A stretch of 64,000 nucleotides of DNA from the NCBI RefSeq assembly GCF_947507565.1, contig NC_089175.1, positions 2,345,733 to 2,409,732 of the forward strand, in the 5' to 3' direction. Positions 43,784 to 55,555 of the stretch are shown piece by piece. Origin of the DNA: Oscarella lobularis (Eukaryota; Porifera; Homoscleromorpha; Homosclerophorida; Oscarellidae). A program made the translations under genes and the position numbers. How positions within the stretch are numbered: the stretch's first letter is position 1; the number at the start of each line of letters is the position of its first letter. Under the pieces are notes generated by a model. It searched no databases. It saw nothing but the letters and a program-made list of their open reading frames with translations, and was not told the DNA's origin.

Positions 43784-46700
43784 ATGGGCCAAGACGTCTC
43801 CTCAAGTAAACATCAACCATAAAAAGGAAAAAATCGCCAAGTTTTATATCGCGTGCAGCTGGTCTCGCTCAGGCGCACTTTCTCGAAGCGGCACGCAATG
43901 GCGACGTCCAAAAAGCGTCATACGTCTTCAAACGCTGCCCGAAAGGCGTTCTGGCATCGGCGAAAGACAGCGTAAGCGAATTCTCGCCTCGCTCCACCCA
44001 CTTCCGAGCTCAAACCCCCCAAACGACTCTAGGAAGGAAACGGAGCCCTCGCGATCGCCGCCCGAAACGGAAATCTCCCGCTCGTCGAATACCTCCTCGC
44101 GAAACGATTCGACGCGAACGACGCGGGCCAGGTGAGAAAACGAAACGCGTGGAGAGGGGCGTGGACGCGCGTCCCTAAACGCGTTTTCCACCCCAGAACG
44201 AATGGACGGCGCTTCACTGGGCGGCAGCCGAAGATCGCGTCGACGTCGCTAAGTTTCTCCTTCAGAAAGGGGCTTCGATGGAAGCGAAGGATAAGGTGAG
44301 CGTAGCGGAGTCCCGTGGGAAAACAAGAAGTGGGCGGTGCCCTCCCTTTCTACTGTAGGATGGACTTACTCCCTTTCTACGCGCCGTCTATAGCGGAAAG
44401 AATGCCATGGTCGACTTTTTGATGAAGGAGGGATGCAACGTATCGGCAAAGTCTAACGTCGGTTGCGTAATTTTTTTTCTCCACATAAATTTATTATTTG
44501 TTTTTCAGCTTGGAAGTGGGCCTCTCGCGTTTGCAAGCGTCAACGGGCATTTTCCGCTCGTCTGTCTCTTTGTGATGAACAAGTTCGACGTGAGAGAAGT
44601 CCATCAGGTGAGAGGAAGAGCAAAATCAATATTCATACGTAATAAGAAATTTAGTTAATTAATTAGTCTTCTAATAATAGAGACAATAATAATTATTATT
44701 ATTATTAGCACCAGTGGACTGCTTTGCACTGTGCAGCTGCAGGCGATCACGTCGAAGTCGTCGAGTTTCTGCTAGACAACGGCGCAGAACCTGAAGCTGT
44801 TGACATGGTAAACAAACTTCCTCAACATTGACTTATTCAATTTTGGAATCACTAGCACGGAATGACTCCTCTTCTCACGGCCGTTCACAGACGAAACGTC
44901 AACGCGACTCGATACCTCATTCGCTACGGATGCAACGTGTTAGCAAAGACAGCTGTATAGAATAGAAAGCGACTTCCTCAGTCTCCCTACTTGGGTTCTT
45001 TGTTTTAGAAAGGAAACGGGATTATAACCGTCGCTGTAGCAGCGGGTTTCATACCCACTCTAAAGCTCTTGTTCACCGAATCCTCCGCTGTGCGAGACGC
45101 AGTCAATTGTAAAGACGAAGTATGCAGAATACTTACTGAAGACTAGCTACATACGTATATCATTTTTTTTCTATAAGAATGGTCAAACAGCGTTTCACTA
45201 TGCATGCAAAATGGGCCAGCTGGAGTCGGCCGGATTGCTCTTGGGCAGCAAGGCTAACATTGACGCTCAAGATCATGTAAGAGTATTTAATAATTATTGA
45301 GGATGATATGGATGGCTCTTTTTGTTATAGGCTGGATATACTCCTCTTCATTTGGCTGCTTCTGAAGGGCTCCTACGCGTTGTCGAGTTCTTGTTGATGA
45401 ATCATTGCAATCGAAACAAACGCACAGAGGTGAGTCATCTGAATCGATCAAGCGACAGAGTTTTATATGTTGGCGTGTTTTTCTCCAGGAGGGTCATTTA
45501 GCAATTGACTTGGCTCGATACAAAGGCCATCACCACGTCGTTCGTTTTCTTGTCGAAGAACGAAGAGACGCCGAGACGAGAAATGACCATCAAACGCCTC
45601 CAAAGAAACTGGCAAGTGAAATAATTAAATAAATAATTATATTCTCACGTCACGTGTAGCAGCCGCAGCAGCAGAACCACGCAGTCTCTGAGCCTAGGAA
45701 GCTGCCCCTAACACGAACGTCTACGTCATATTCAAGTTACGAGAGAAACAGCAGCAGTCCATCTAGATTAATAATCGTACGTCACAATCAAACAGAGTTA
45801 CAGTAGTGGAATCCCTGGAATGTTCCAAAAAGAGAACCTACTAGTTATGTATGTCTACTCATACACAATCCAGGGACTCCACTGTAATATTGAATACTAA
45901 TAATTAACAAGTGAACTCTTCGTAACAGGAAAAGGAGACGAAATTGGAACTTCGTCAGCTGAAAGAACGCTGCGACAAGGCCCTTCTCCTTCTTCAAGAT
46001 CAAGAACGACGACACAATGCGACCGTCGAAGAGCTCCTCCAAACGCACGAGCGCCATCGAACCGAAATGGAAGAAATGGAGCGCGCCATCGAAGGCCTCC
46101 AATCTCTCGTCAAAGACCAGCAGTCGCGTCTCCAACAGCAGGAAAACGAGCTCGATCAACTTCGACACACGCGCGAGCATCTGATGAATAGTCTCGAGGC
46201 GAAGGAACTCGAATTGGCAGAGCGAAGCGAAGCGTACGACGATCTGCGTCAGGCGACGAGCGTACGAGACCGCGACGACGAAGTCGAGCGGCTTCGCGGC
46301 GTCGTGTCGACGCTGGAAGCGGAGAAGACGGAAGCGAATGAGGAAGCGGAGAAATTAGATGCAAAATTGAGAAGCATTTCGAAGAAGAGGCAGGGAAAAG
46401 AAGACGAAGACGGAAGTCTTTGTATTCCAGCTGAAGAATTGCAGTTGATGATGGAAACGAAATTAGGAGAGGGCTCGTTTGGAGGTAAAGCAGAGAGAGT
46501 TTATATTCACGTCACGTGTTTTCTTCGGAATGTATTTAACTTCGTTCTTTTTTTAGCTGTCTTTCTCGGGTTTTGGCGTGGAAGTCCCGTCGCCGTAAAG
46601 ATCTTCTCCCAGGCGACGCTAACCGAAGAGAATCGTCGTCTGTACGAACGCGAGCTGTCCATCACCTCGCGAATACGTCATCCGAACGTCGTCACCTTAT

Positions 46701-47374
46701 GCGGAATAGCAAAAGAAGCCGGGCGAGCCGTGGGCATCGTAAGCGAGCAAATGGAGGCTTCTCTAGCGACGATCATAGTCGCAGCGCGACGCAGTCGTCG
46801 CTATCTAACGTTTCGCGAGCGCGCCGACCTCGCGATTGGCTATCTCGGCGGAATCGCTTACCTGCACGCCATCCGGCCCAACCCCGTGTCTCACGGCGAC
46901 ATTCGCCCGTCGAAAATTCTCGTCACTCCCGTTCTGACGGCGAAAATTAGCGGCGATTTCGGCGGCGCTTCGATCGCCGGCGAATCGCTTTCGTTCGAAT
47001 CGGAACGCGTTCCGTATTTAGCCCCCGAACGCTTTCCGGACGACGATGACGACGATAAGCGCGTTCCGCGAAAGTCGCTCGCGTCGGACGTCTACAGCGC
47101 AGGCGTGACGACGATAGAAATGTGGACGGGGCATCGAGCCGAGCGTCGATCGCGAATTCAGCAGCTCGAAGGCGTTCAAGACTCGACGTTACGCGGACTC
47201 TGCCTGGCTATGATCGATCGCAATTCGACGGGGAGGCCGGACGCGATGGAGGCTCTGTCGATCGTTCAGCTTCTCAAGGGAAATAGTACGTACGAAAAAT
47301 GTCCGCCGAAGCGTATGGTCATGGGCGTACTGCACAGCGATGTCGTTTTACTCACAGATAAACCGTTTAACTGA
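43784..47374 (+). CDS. Ankyrin-coiled-coil-kinase protein, predicted N-myristoylated
   Basis: Starts MGQDVSS, with Gly2 and Ser6 fitting an N-myristoylation signal. The first splice (ATG...TCAA|CTGGTC) leads into 11 ankyrin repeats, about one per exon, up to 45,600. They follow a three-repeat rhythm (GNGALAI, WTALHWA, GLTPFL and so on). A Gln/Ser linker comes next, then a coiled coil (LELRQLKERCDKALLLLQDQ onward). The kinase domain has LGEGSFG, VAVKIF, HGDIRPSKIL, DFGG and APERF. The catalytic loop has Gly for Arg in HRD and Ser for the metal-binding Asn, so activity may be weak. The plan resembles the ankyrin-kinase (RIPK4/TKL-like) group; the substrate is unknown. Confidence 0.8.
45801..45884. 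mobile_element. Mini Tc1/mariner-type MITE (84 bp)
   Basis: Inverted ends CAGTAGTGGAATCCCTGGA and, on the opposite strand, CAGTGGAGTCCCTGGA, flanked by TA on both sides (45799-45800 and 45885-45886). This is the TA target rule of Tc1/mariner elements. It is too short to code and lies in an intron of the ankyrin-kinase gene. Confidence 0.8.
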
Positions 47375-48510
47375 TTATTTTAACACGGGGAGATCCTATT
47401 ATTTTTTACACGATAAAGAATCGATTACTTGAGGTCCGTTTGCTTTGTCCTTCGTCATCACCTAAAAAAAGGAAAAGATAGAATGTGCTCATTTTGCCCG
47501 TGTACGTACCTTTTATCGATGCGTTCATATTAGCGCTATCCAGGCTACACCACGCGGAGGTTCGAACGCTTTCGTAGCCCAAAAAGAGGAGCGAGCCTTG
47601 GCGTCATCGGCTCAACCACAATGGTGCGGCCTAGGATCGGAGACGGCTCTCCCACACCGCCTCCCCGACCCGTTGCACCCCGTCCTTCGGTTGAGAGGAT
47701 CAATTGATCTTCAGGAACCGGGACTACGTTGATTGAGGGAGAAAAGCCATAAGACGACTTGGTAACAGTCAGCCAACGTGCTCTATTGATTGATTTTTTT
47801 GTTCGGTTCTGGGAGGTCAGGTCATCTTTCGGGTATAGATCACATAAGCCGAGTGAGGAACTGCCACGAGACACTGGGCCCCCCACACGTTTCTTTGGCA
47901 GGAAAGTGAGCAGACCTTTGCCCGACGCTCACTCGGTATTAACGCGAGACGCCGGGCATCGCGATCCAAGCCGTCCACGACCTTTATATGACCATCCCAG
48001 TGTCGACCTAGCGCCGCGAGAAGAACTCGCGCGACGCCCGTCCACTGCACCTTACAGTTTCGGTAAGGATCGACAACACCGTTTTGATAGAGCACTCTTG
48101 ACGTTGACTGACCGCTACTTCATCGTCGTCTGACTTTTGAATCTCCAGGGTTCAGCCCTATGACTTCCCCCACCTGGCCAAGACTGAAGATGTGCGCAAC
48201 GTGCAGCGGCTTTTATACGAAAGATGATGTAATCGTGACGCAATATCCGATTTAGAGGCGCGAATGCTTTGTTTGCCTAGGCAACGAATCTCTGGTTGGC
48301 CGCTGGAAGATCGCGCCAATTTTACACGTTATCCTCGAAGGCTGGTTTAGGCGCTAAAATAATGGCGGACCCTCTTCCTTTGCTCGAAGGACTACACGTG
48401 TATCGTATTTAGATGTTCTGGTAAAGCCTACTAAAGGGAATCGTTCTTGGGAGTTTTGCCGCGCATCCTGGTTCAGTAACGCGCGCTTCGAAATTCGAAA
48501 AATCGCTTAG
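47375..48510. other. Unexplained 1.1-kb intergenic stretch
   Basis: Between the ankyrin-kinase stop and the ALG8 start. A minus-strand reading could splice MNASIK (near 47525) to GDDEGQSKRTSSNRFFIV (about 47405-47462), but this is only a suggestion. The GC-richer block 47,540-48,200 has open frames on both strands without recognisable domains, a GGTTCGAA sequence and TATATGACC. It could be a solo LTR or SINE-like insertion, or a non-coding gene. Nothing can be called firmly. Confidence 0.4.
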
Positions 48511-51239
48511 ATGATCGACAAGCCGTGGCTGACGATCGTTGCCATTGCCTCGGCGCTTAAGCTTCTCTTCATTCCCGCCTAGTGAGCTCAAAACATAGCC
48601 GGTCGACGAACCGGGGGCCCCTCTAACGAGATTTCGAACTTCCCCTCCCTCCTTAGCCGCTCAACAGACTTCGAAGTCCACCGCAATTGGCTAGCGATCA
48701 CGCACAGCCTCCCAATCGATCGCTGGTACTACGAATCGACCTCCGAATGGACTCTAGACTACCCGCCATTCTTCGCCTGGTTCGAATGGCTCCTATCGAT
48801 CGTCGCAAGTCGCGTCGATCCAGCGATGCTCGTCGTATCGAATCTCAACTACGCAAGTAACGCCTGTATCGTCTTCCAACGCGTCTCCGTCATCGTAGCA
48901 GACTTCGTATTGGCGTTCGCAACCCGGACGTAAGCGGATAGTCGAGGGATAGGGGGGGGGGGGGGGGGGGGAGACTCAATCTTCCGCTTATCAAATCAAA
49001 GCCCTTTATAGAAAGTTAGGGGATAGGGGGGGAGGGCACGCTTTTGTCTTGTAACCTCCGTATTGTCTTTGACCTTTTACCCGGAGGCTGTCTGCTCTTT
49101 TAAAACAGCAGCCTTATCCAGCTGAATTTCATCTGGACTCAATTACGGGGAAAAGGGGAAGCCTGGTTCAGCTTTTGTTTTTTCTATTCTGTGGGCGTTG
49201 GAAAGATCCGGTCTCCGACTCATTTCTCGTGTTTTGCATAGGTACTGCTCGACATTGGGGGTCGCCTCATCACGCAGGGCGTTCACGCTCGCCGTGTTGA
49301 TTCTCCTCAACGCCGGCCTACTTATTGTAGATCGTATCTTTTCGCCTTAGTGGAGTGTTCCTCCTGTTTTTGCTACTTAACCTAAATTGCTTCCTTGACC
49401 GCGAGGTTCCTTCGCAGACATTCACTTCCAGTATAATGGCCTATTATTGGGATTGCTTCTTCTGTCCATAGCCCGGCTCAAACAGGTACGAGATTCCAGT
49501 TCTGATGTCAATTGTCGCAGACTAGACGATTGTTTTATAGGAACGCGTTTTGGAGGGCGCGTTCTGGTTCGCCGTTCTTCTCAATATGAAGCACATATTT
49601 CTCTACGTCGCTCCCGCGTACATCCTGTATCTATTTCGAAGTTATTGCTTTCAGGACACCCAACGGCAAACAGGTATTGACGTCATTAGCAAAACCGAGG
49701 GGCACGTAGGCATGTTTTTATATAAGGATGGCTACCACGTTTCTCGACTTTTCTACCCTCGCGTCTCCTACGACTCGGTGCGATCGTAACGGCCGTCTTT
49801 GCCGTCTCTTTCGGCCCCTTTATAGCCATGGTATGCCCGCTCATATATGTACATGCACTTCAATGATAGAGACTTCCGAACGTATGCAAGGGCCAACTGC
49901 CGCAAGTCATGTCGAGACTTTTTCCGCTCAAGCGCGGTCTCACGCACGCGTATTGGGCGCCGAACGTCTGGGCTCTCTACAATTTCGCCGACAAGACGAC
50001 GTCAATGTTGAGTAAGTAAAGCTGCACGCACCTGGACGCTTCCTAATGCATGTGACCTTTTGAATATGGTCCATATACTACGTGTGTGTTCCCCCTCCCC
50101 CTCGTTTCCTCTCTATTTTAGCGCGCTCTGCATCTTCGCGTCCGTCGACGACGGGCGGCCTTGTGGGCGACGTCGAACACGTCGTTCTGCCGTCTGTGCC
50201 GCCGATCGCCGCTCTTCTGCTAACGACCGTCTCGATTCTGGTAAACCGACCGCGGAGATAATATTAATTTAGCGAATGCGGTTCGAGAATTCTTTTTTCT
50301 TGGGCGCTCGCGCGCGCGCAGCCGGGTCTCGTCGCGTCGTGGCGACGACCGGGCAATTTTCGGCTCTTTTTGCGCGGTCTCGTCGCCTGCGCTTACGGCT
50401 CGTTCCTGTTCGGCTGGCACGTTCACGAAAAGGCGATTCTACTCGTCATTGTTCCGCTAAGGTACGAAGTGCGTAAATCGAATTGTAAATTGATACAAAG
50501 TCAATTCGAGTCATCGTGCCGAATTCGCTCTTGTCTAGCCTCTTGGCCGTCGAGAACGTCGCCGATGCGCGCAATTATCTCGTTTTGTCTATTACCGGTA
50601 TCGTTTCGCTCTTTCCTCTTCTTATTCGTGCCGAAGGTAAGGAGAAAAACGCGACAGGGGCGGGGTGTGGACAAATGACGACACGTGCCGCTTCCTTACA
50701 CCTAAACACTCTCGGTGTTGTTATTGAACATCGAAGCTCGTGTTTTTGTTTTCTTTAGAGACTCCCATCAAGGTGGCACTGTGTTTGGCTTACTATCTCT
50801 TTTCGAGCGGCACTCTTCCCTCCCTTTTCCGGTAAGAATAGCCTCAAATCCGTTCGCTTCCTCGCTCGATCGAGTAATTGAATTCCGGCACGTCTACTCG
50901 CGACCGATCCCACGAATTCGCGTCGCGTTCCGAGCATTCTTTGTCCCACTTTGCAGAGACGAGGCGAAAGTAGACGAAGGGCGAGAAAAATTCGCCGCCA
51001 TCAACGCCCCCTCGACGACCCTACTCACCACTTGGAGTCGACTGTACCTGTGTGGCTTGGCGCTTTTAGAGTGCTTCTGCACGCTCGCCTACCCGTTCAC
51101 TAGCCTCGCTGACAAATTTCCTTTTCTTCCCCTGATGGCTATATCGGTCTACTGCGCGGGGGGAGTTTGCCTTACGTGGGCGCTATTCTACCGCGAGACC
51201 TTTGCAATGTACGCGCGCAGCGACTCCAAAACCGAGTGA
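48511..51239 (+). CDS. ALG8: ALG8, dolichyl-P-Glc alpha-1,3-glucosyltransferase
   Basis: Multi-exon from ATG 48511 to TGA 51237-51239. Signature exons: [103 protein letters not shown] and a membrane-rich end ([15 protein letters not shown]). The shared [10 protein letters not shown] and LDYPPFFA motifs define the ALG6/ALG8 family; [23 protein letters not shown] points to ALG8. It adds the second glucose to the dolichol-linked N-glycan precursor in the ER membrane. The first splice is ...PA(Y) with GTGAGC. Internal exon edges are approximate. Confidence 0.9.
48952..48971 (+). repeat. Run of 20 G in an ALG8 intron
   Basis: A homopolymer right after the donor at the end of the FATRT exon, with more G-rich tracts at 49,018-49,034. 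It could form a G-quadruplex on the nascent RNA; the length may also be a sequencing artefact. Confidence 0.85.
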
Positions 51240-52004
51240 GGGCGGCGCTCCTTAGAAACGAAATAATAACGTTTGATCTATTTTTTTTTCTGGGCGTATG
51301 TGTTTTTCGATATTTCGGTCTGCGGCTATAGCTATCGTTTTTCAAAGTGGAATCTCTGTACACGTCATGTCCTAATTGGCGTTTCCTATTGGCTCTTATC
51401 AGGTGTGAAAGTCCACCCCCCCTCTATCATTCTTTTAAGCGAGTGCGCGTGCCCTCATTCATCAGTCGTCACGCTTCGTCAGACTAGCGTCCAGGTGTTG
51501 TTGATCCTTTTCGCGCGTCTTCTGGCCCCCTGCTAGGAATTGCGGAGCTCTCTTACTCTCCATATCAGGTACGTTTCAAGATTTCGAAAGGGGGTGTAGA
51601 GGAACTGATCGCCCACGCACGCCACAATCTCATCTCATCGACATCTGCGTACCCTCTGCAATTTTTGCATCCCTAATCGCGGTCAGCAGGCTCAAAAGTG
51701 AATGATCCAAGACCTTTCCGATACGTGTGACTTGTCCACTTGCCAGCTCTCGCGTCACCCGTGCCGTATTGTGTCCGGTTCTTCTTCCGCGAACGCTAAA
51801 ACGCTTTCGATCGAGGTGCGAGTGGATCGAATTGTGTACCCTAGACTGCGTAATTACGTTAGAACGTTCTCTGCGCGAACTCGCTTAGGTCACTTCCCCA
51901 AAAGTTTATCTCGCCCTCCGGCGTTAGCTCGTGACCGAACGCACGTCTCGAGTTGCAGCTGTTTCAATAACCCACCCATTGCGCTGTCATTTAGATTATC
52001 CTCG
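51240..52004. other. Intergenic, no gene recognised
   Basis: Contains a GT donor-like site after CCATATCAG near 51568 and an open stretch from 51702. Neither has protein features. It probably carries the promoter and untranslated leader of the secreted protein gene. Confidence 0.5.
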
Positions 52005-52555
52005 ATGCGCCTCTCCATCGTTCCCGCTCTCCTCCTCACCCTTCTCATTCTGTCGTTATCCAGCGACGCCTGGCGACGACGACGACGGCATATTCGACCT
52101 CCGACGGCCAAGGTAAGAAAAAACGAGGAGCAGACCCGTTCGCTAATGAAAAACATAAATGTTTTCCTTAGCAATGCGGCAAGAACGTTGAAAAATTTTG
52201 CGGTTTCGAGCAAAAGCTTCCCTACTACGGCTACGGAAAGGGACGAATACTTTCCTACTGGCAACAGCTAACGAACAAGACGGTGCACCAGTCGATTTGC
52301 GAGAATCCGTTGAGTCATCGACAGTGCGGTCACGCGTGCCAGTGTCGTCCGAGCAACGAAACTGAGACGATGATCGTGCAATCGGAAATCGTTTGGGTGC
52401 GAGTGTGGAAGTGCGGTGAAATTAATCCGGTTGAAGAGGCGGCAAAGCGTTTCTTCAGCGAATGCAATCCCCAGCTCCATCATCATCACGGTCATCATGC
52501 AAAGCCCGTTGCGTCAGAGAGAAAGCAATTATTTTTTAGTCCCTTTATGCAATAA
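52005..52555 (+). CDS. Small secreted cysteine-rich protein with polybasic N-terminus
   Basis: Two exons. Exon 1 (from ATG 52005) encodes a signal peptide, MRLSIVPALLLTLLILSLSS, followed by DAW and the basic RRRRRH. After the intron, QCGKNVEKFCGFEQKLPYYG begins the mature region, with eight cysteines in total. It has two N-glycosylation sequons (NKT, NET) and a His-rich stretch near the end (LHHHHGHH). It stops at TAA 52553-52555. I do not recognise the family. The basic block after the signal could be a processing or glycosaminoglycan-binding site, and the His run could bind metal; both are inferences. Confidence 0.7.
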
Positions 52556-52793
52556 CGAACGGGTTCGGCCATGCTTAGCCATAAACTAAAGTAATTAATT
52601 AGATTGATTGAGTGAATCGGTCTGCGCTTTGAGTACGACAGTACCGTATATGTATTCTGTATGATGGCATTGCTACAGTGCAGTCTACTCGTTCGCAGAA
52701 AGATTTCAACCCCTCCCCTCCCCCCCTCCCACCCAAATTTAATGAAAAAAGATATTAATGAATGACGCGCGTTAGGATATCTCTGCAAAAATC

Positions 52794-54119
52794 ATGAATC
52801 GAAACAACCCGCTTCTAAACGAAGAAACTCAAAGCATTTCTCTACTTCCGTCTTCGACGAAGACGCGCCGCCCTTCCTTCCGGCGCCTCGCCCTTCTCGT
52901 CGCCACGTCATTTCTCGCCAACATGACGGGCGGCGTTCTTCTCGCCGGAAGCTATCTCATAAACGTCGTCGAAACGTCGTGCCCGCGCTGGAGCGCCTCG
53001 TCGACCGTCTACGGCGAAAGCGTTCTGATTCTCGTCGTCGGCGTCGTGGGTCTTGCGCATGCGTACGGCGTTCGACGCTTCGGTCCGACGAAATACGCGC
53101 TTGTCGGCGTCGTTCTCGCGGCGGCGTCGCTCGCACTTAGCGGCGGGATGATTTCCGCCTGCAACGAGCGCTCGCCGCACGTTCGCTTCCTCACGGAAGT
53201 CGTCTACGTTCTCTCCTTCGCGTTTCTCGGCGTGGCGCTCGGTTTTGTCTATTTTTCGTCTATCGAATGCCTTCTCGCCGCCTTTCCTCGTCGACCGGGC
53301 TTTGCGAGCGGCGTTTGCTCGCTCGGCTACGGCGTCGGCGGCGTCGTCTACGGGCAATTCTTTCTCGCGCTAGAACACCTCTATCGACGCGACGTCATCG
53401 ACGTGCCCTCGATATTCTACAGCGCCGGCATTCTGACTGTCCTCATGGCTTCAGTCAGCATCCCATTTGTCAGACGTCCCGTACACTCACCCGAACCCTC
53501 CAAAGCCTCCAAAGCCTCCGATAACCCGAAAAAAGGCATCGCACGTTGGGTGATCAAACGACCGAAATTTTGGCTCATCTACTGGGCTCGAACGGTCGTT
53601 CTTCTACCGGGCTGGGGCATAACGGCTCGCCTAAAGGACATCCTCATCGCCGCGTGGCATCACAACGAAAATCCCCCAATCGAACTTCTCAGCGGTCTCG
53701 TCATGGGTTTCTACATCGGCGGTCGTCTTCTCTGGCTGCTCATATGCGATCGAGTCGGCGGTAAGAATCTTTGGGTTCTCACGACGGGAATTCAAATAGT
53801 CTCGCTTGGTTTTCTTCCGTGGTTCATGTATCATACGGGGTCGTGGGGTTGCTATGCGAGCATTGGCGCGCTTTGCGCGTTTATGCTCGCGTTTTCTGCG
53901 CCCAAGGCGACGGTCGCCGCTTTTATACACGATATTTTTAAGTTGGCGCATCTGGTGACGCTTATCATAGGGTATCTGTCGCCGGGTGCAGGGATTGGGG
54001 GTCTCGTTGGGCCCCTTACTGCCGAATGGTTTTTTAAACGTTTTGGAAATTTCGAATATTTTTTCTATACCTCCTGTGGCCTGCTGACGTCTGGCCTATT
54101 TATTTTGACGTGCATTTGA
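52794..54119 (+). CDS. Intronless MFS transporter, OFA/monocarboxylate-like
   Basis: A single 441-codon frame with about 12 membrane segments, from ATG 52794 to TGA 54117-54119. The N-terminal cytosolic tail is Ser/Thr-rich. It has loop 2-3 RRFGPTKYALVG, LGYGVGGVVYGQFF in TM5, a central cytosolic loop with KASKASDNPKKG, and a second half starting RPKFWLIYWARTVVLLPGWG. The form fits oxalate/formate antiporter-like or MCT-like MFS proteins, which move small carboxylates; the substrate is unknown. In a region where nearly every gene has many introns, its lack of introns suggests a retrocopy or horizontal gain. It is convergent with beta-sarcoglycan (175 bp between stops). Confidence 0.8.
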   Translation: MNRNNPLLNEETQSISLLPSSTKTRRPSFRRLALLVATSFLANMTGGVLLAGSYLINVVETSCPRWSASSTVYGESVLILVVGVVGLAHAYGVRRFGPTKYALVGVVLAAASLALSGGMISACNERSPHVRFLTEVVYVLSFAFLGVALGFVYFSSIECLLAAFPRRPGFASGVCSLGYGVGGVVYGQFFLALEHLYRRDVIDVPSIFYSAGILTVLMASVSIPFVRRPVHSPEPSKASKASDNPKKGIARWVIKRPKFWLIYWARTVVLLPGWGITARLKDILIAAWHHNENPPIELLSGLVMGFYIGGRLLWLLICDRVGGKNLWVLTTGIQIVSLGFLPWFMYHTGSWGCYASIGALCAFMLAFSAPKATVAAFIHDIFKLAHLVTLIIGYLSPGAGIGGLVGPLTAEWFFKRFGNFEYFFYTSCGLLTSGLFILTCI

Positions 54120-54294
54120 TAAATTTTGATTTGATGATATTTATTTGGCAATTATTTAATTAAAAGGATTTTTTAAAATTGGCTAGGACTAACTGAAAGT
54201 GAAGAACCGCGATCGCTAATAAAATTATAGGCTAACCAAAGAAAAAAAAACGAAAACACATAAAACACAATCCGGAATAATTCTGGATGTTCCC

Positions 54295-55555
54295 TTATAC
54301 ACAGGGATCTTTAGCAGTCATGCAACCCTTCGCCGAAGCTGGAACCCGGTAGAAAGTAGCGACGTTTGCCGCCGAAAGGCAAGCGCACAGCTTAAAACCT
54401 TTTGGGCTGTCCGCTGAGCTAGCATCTGCTTCAGGTAGCCCCTTTAGTGTGAAACCCGTACGTCCTGTTATAAGAGTCTAAAGATAGAACGAGGCATGGT
54501 ATTAGACAAAGGCTTGGGGGAGGATATTGAAAGTATAAGGGAATCAATAAGGGATACATATGTACTCTATTATGTAAACCCCTCGCACCGATTGAGATGC
54601 AACGGTGATATTTCCGGCCGGCGCTGTAAGAGAAGCGTTCGATGTCAAAACGGAAATCGCGTTGGCTCTTCGAGCGAGAAGATGCTCATCGGACGTGAGA
54701 TTGAGAATGGGACCATTCCATCTCACCTTGAGAAAAAAAATTGCACGTAAAAAACATGAGGGTGGGCGTGTAATGAACGTCTTCTTACGCTCCTTGACGT
54801 CACTCCCAAAGTCGTGTTGGCGGACTCTACTGGTACTTTACGTACTGATTTAGATACGTTCAGTTTTCGAACGTTCATGACGTCGTCAAATCTTGCCAGC
54901 CAATTCCCATTGTGTTGCACGGTCAACACGTTTCTAAACTCGACCGCCGAAGACGGCGCCCCGTTGAGAATCACTTTAAAAAATCGATAAATAAATAAAT
55001 AGATACACATTTTTAGTCAATATCTACCATGTGTTCTCGTACTGTCGTCATACATTCCCACGGAAATCCTAACCTAAAATAAAAGATTCGATGTAGAGGA
55101 ACTGAGACAAGAATAGGTACACTGGCGCACCTGTTCGTTTGCCGTATTACTGACGGTCAAGTTCTCCCCGGCGTAGGACCCAATGAATTTTCCTATCCAC
55201 GCATCGAAGAAGCGTGCATCCTTTGGAAAAATGACGGAGCCGTCCGTTCTCAAATAAAGCGACGGCAGGCCGTTGTAAGTGAGACGGTGTACGCTGAGAA
55301 TTAGGATCGTCAGCTAGAGGGGGAGGAGGAGGGAGGAATTTATGGTGGGGACCGGATCTACTCTCTCTACTGTACCACAAAATTGAGTACGACTAGAATG
55401 GCGATGATGAAGAGTATGACGTAGAATATGGTCAATTTGCGACCGCGAAGTCCGCTCTTGTGCAGCATCGCTTCGTTCGTGTTGACATGGCCCGTTGTTA
55501 CGTTGCCTTCGTGGACGCGCTTCGATTGGAGACGCTCCTCGCGTTTCTGGTGCAT
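54295..55555 (-). CDS. SGCB: Beta-sarcoglycan-like membrane protein
   Basis: Minus-strand, multi-exon, TAA at 54297-54295. A cytosolic N-terminus ends in AMLHKSGLRGRK (matching the LHKTGLRGRK of vertebrate beta-sarcoglycan). A single membrane span follows, LTIFYVILFIIAILVVLNFV. The extracellular part has sarcoglycan-like strands (RFFDAWIGKFIGSYAGENLT, VRKLNVSKS, LLARRANAISVLTSNASL). The end is cysteine-rich: FKLCACL then KGCMTAKDPCV. Sarcoglycans stabilise the dystrophin complex. In the exon that begins HYRGQKS, ATG 55555 is used here; an upstream exon ending near 55723 (QAAMM then GTAAGT) may add the true start. Confidence 0.85.

Noticed and set aside
47555-47580. GGTTCGAA sequence as a possible tRNA gene
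   Set aside because: No matching A box or cloverleaf arms could be found around it.
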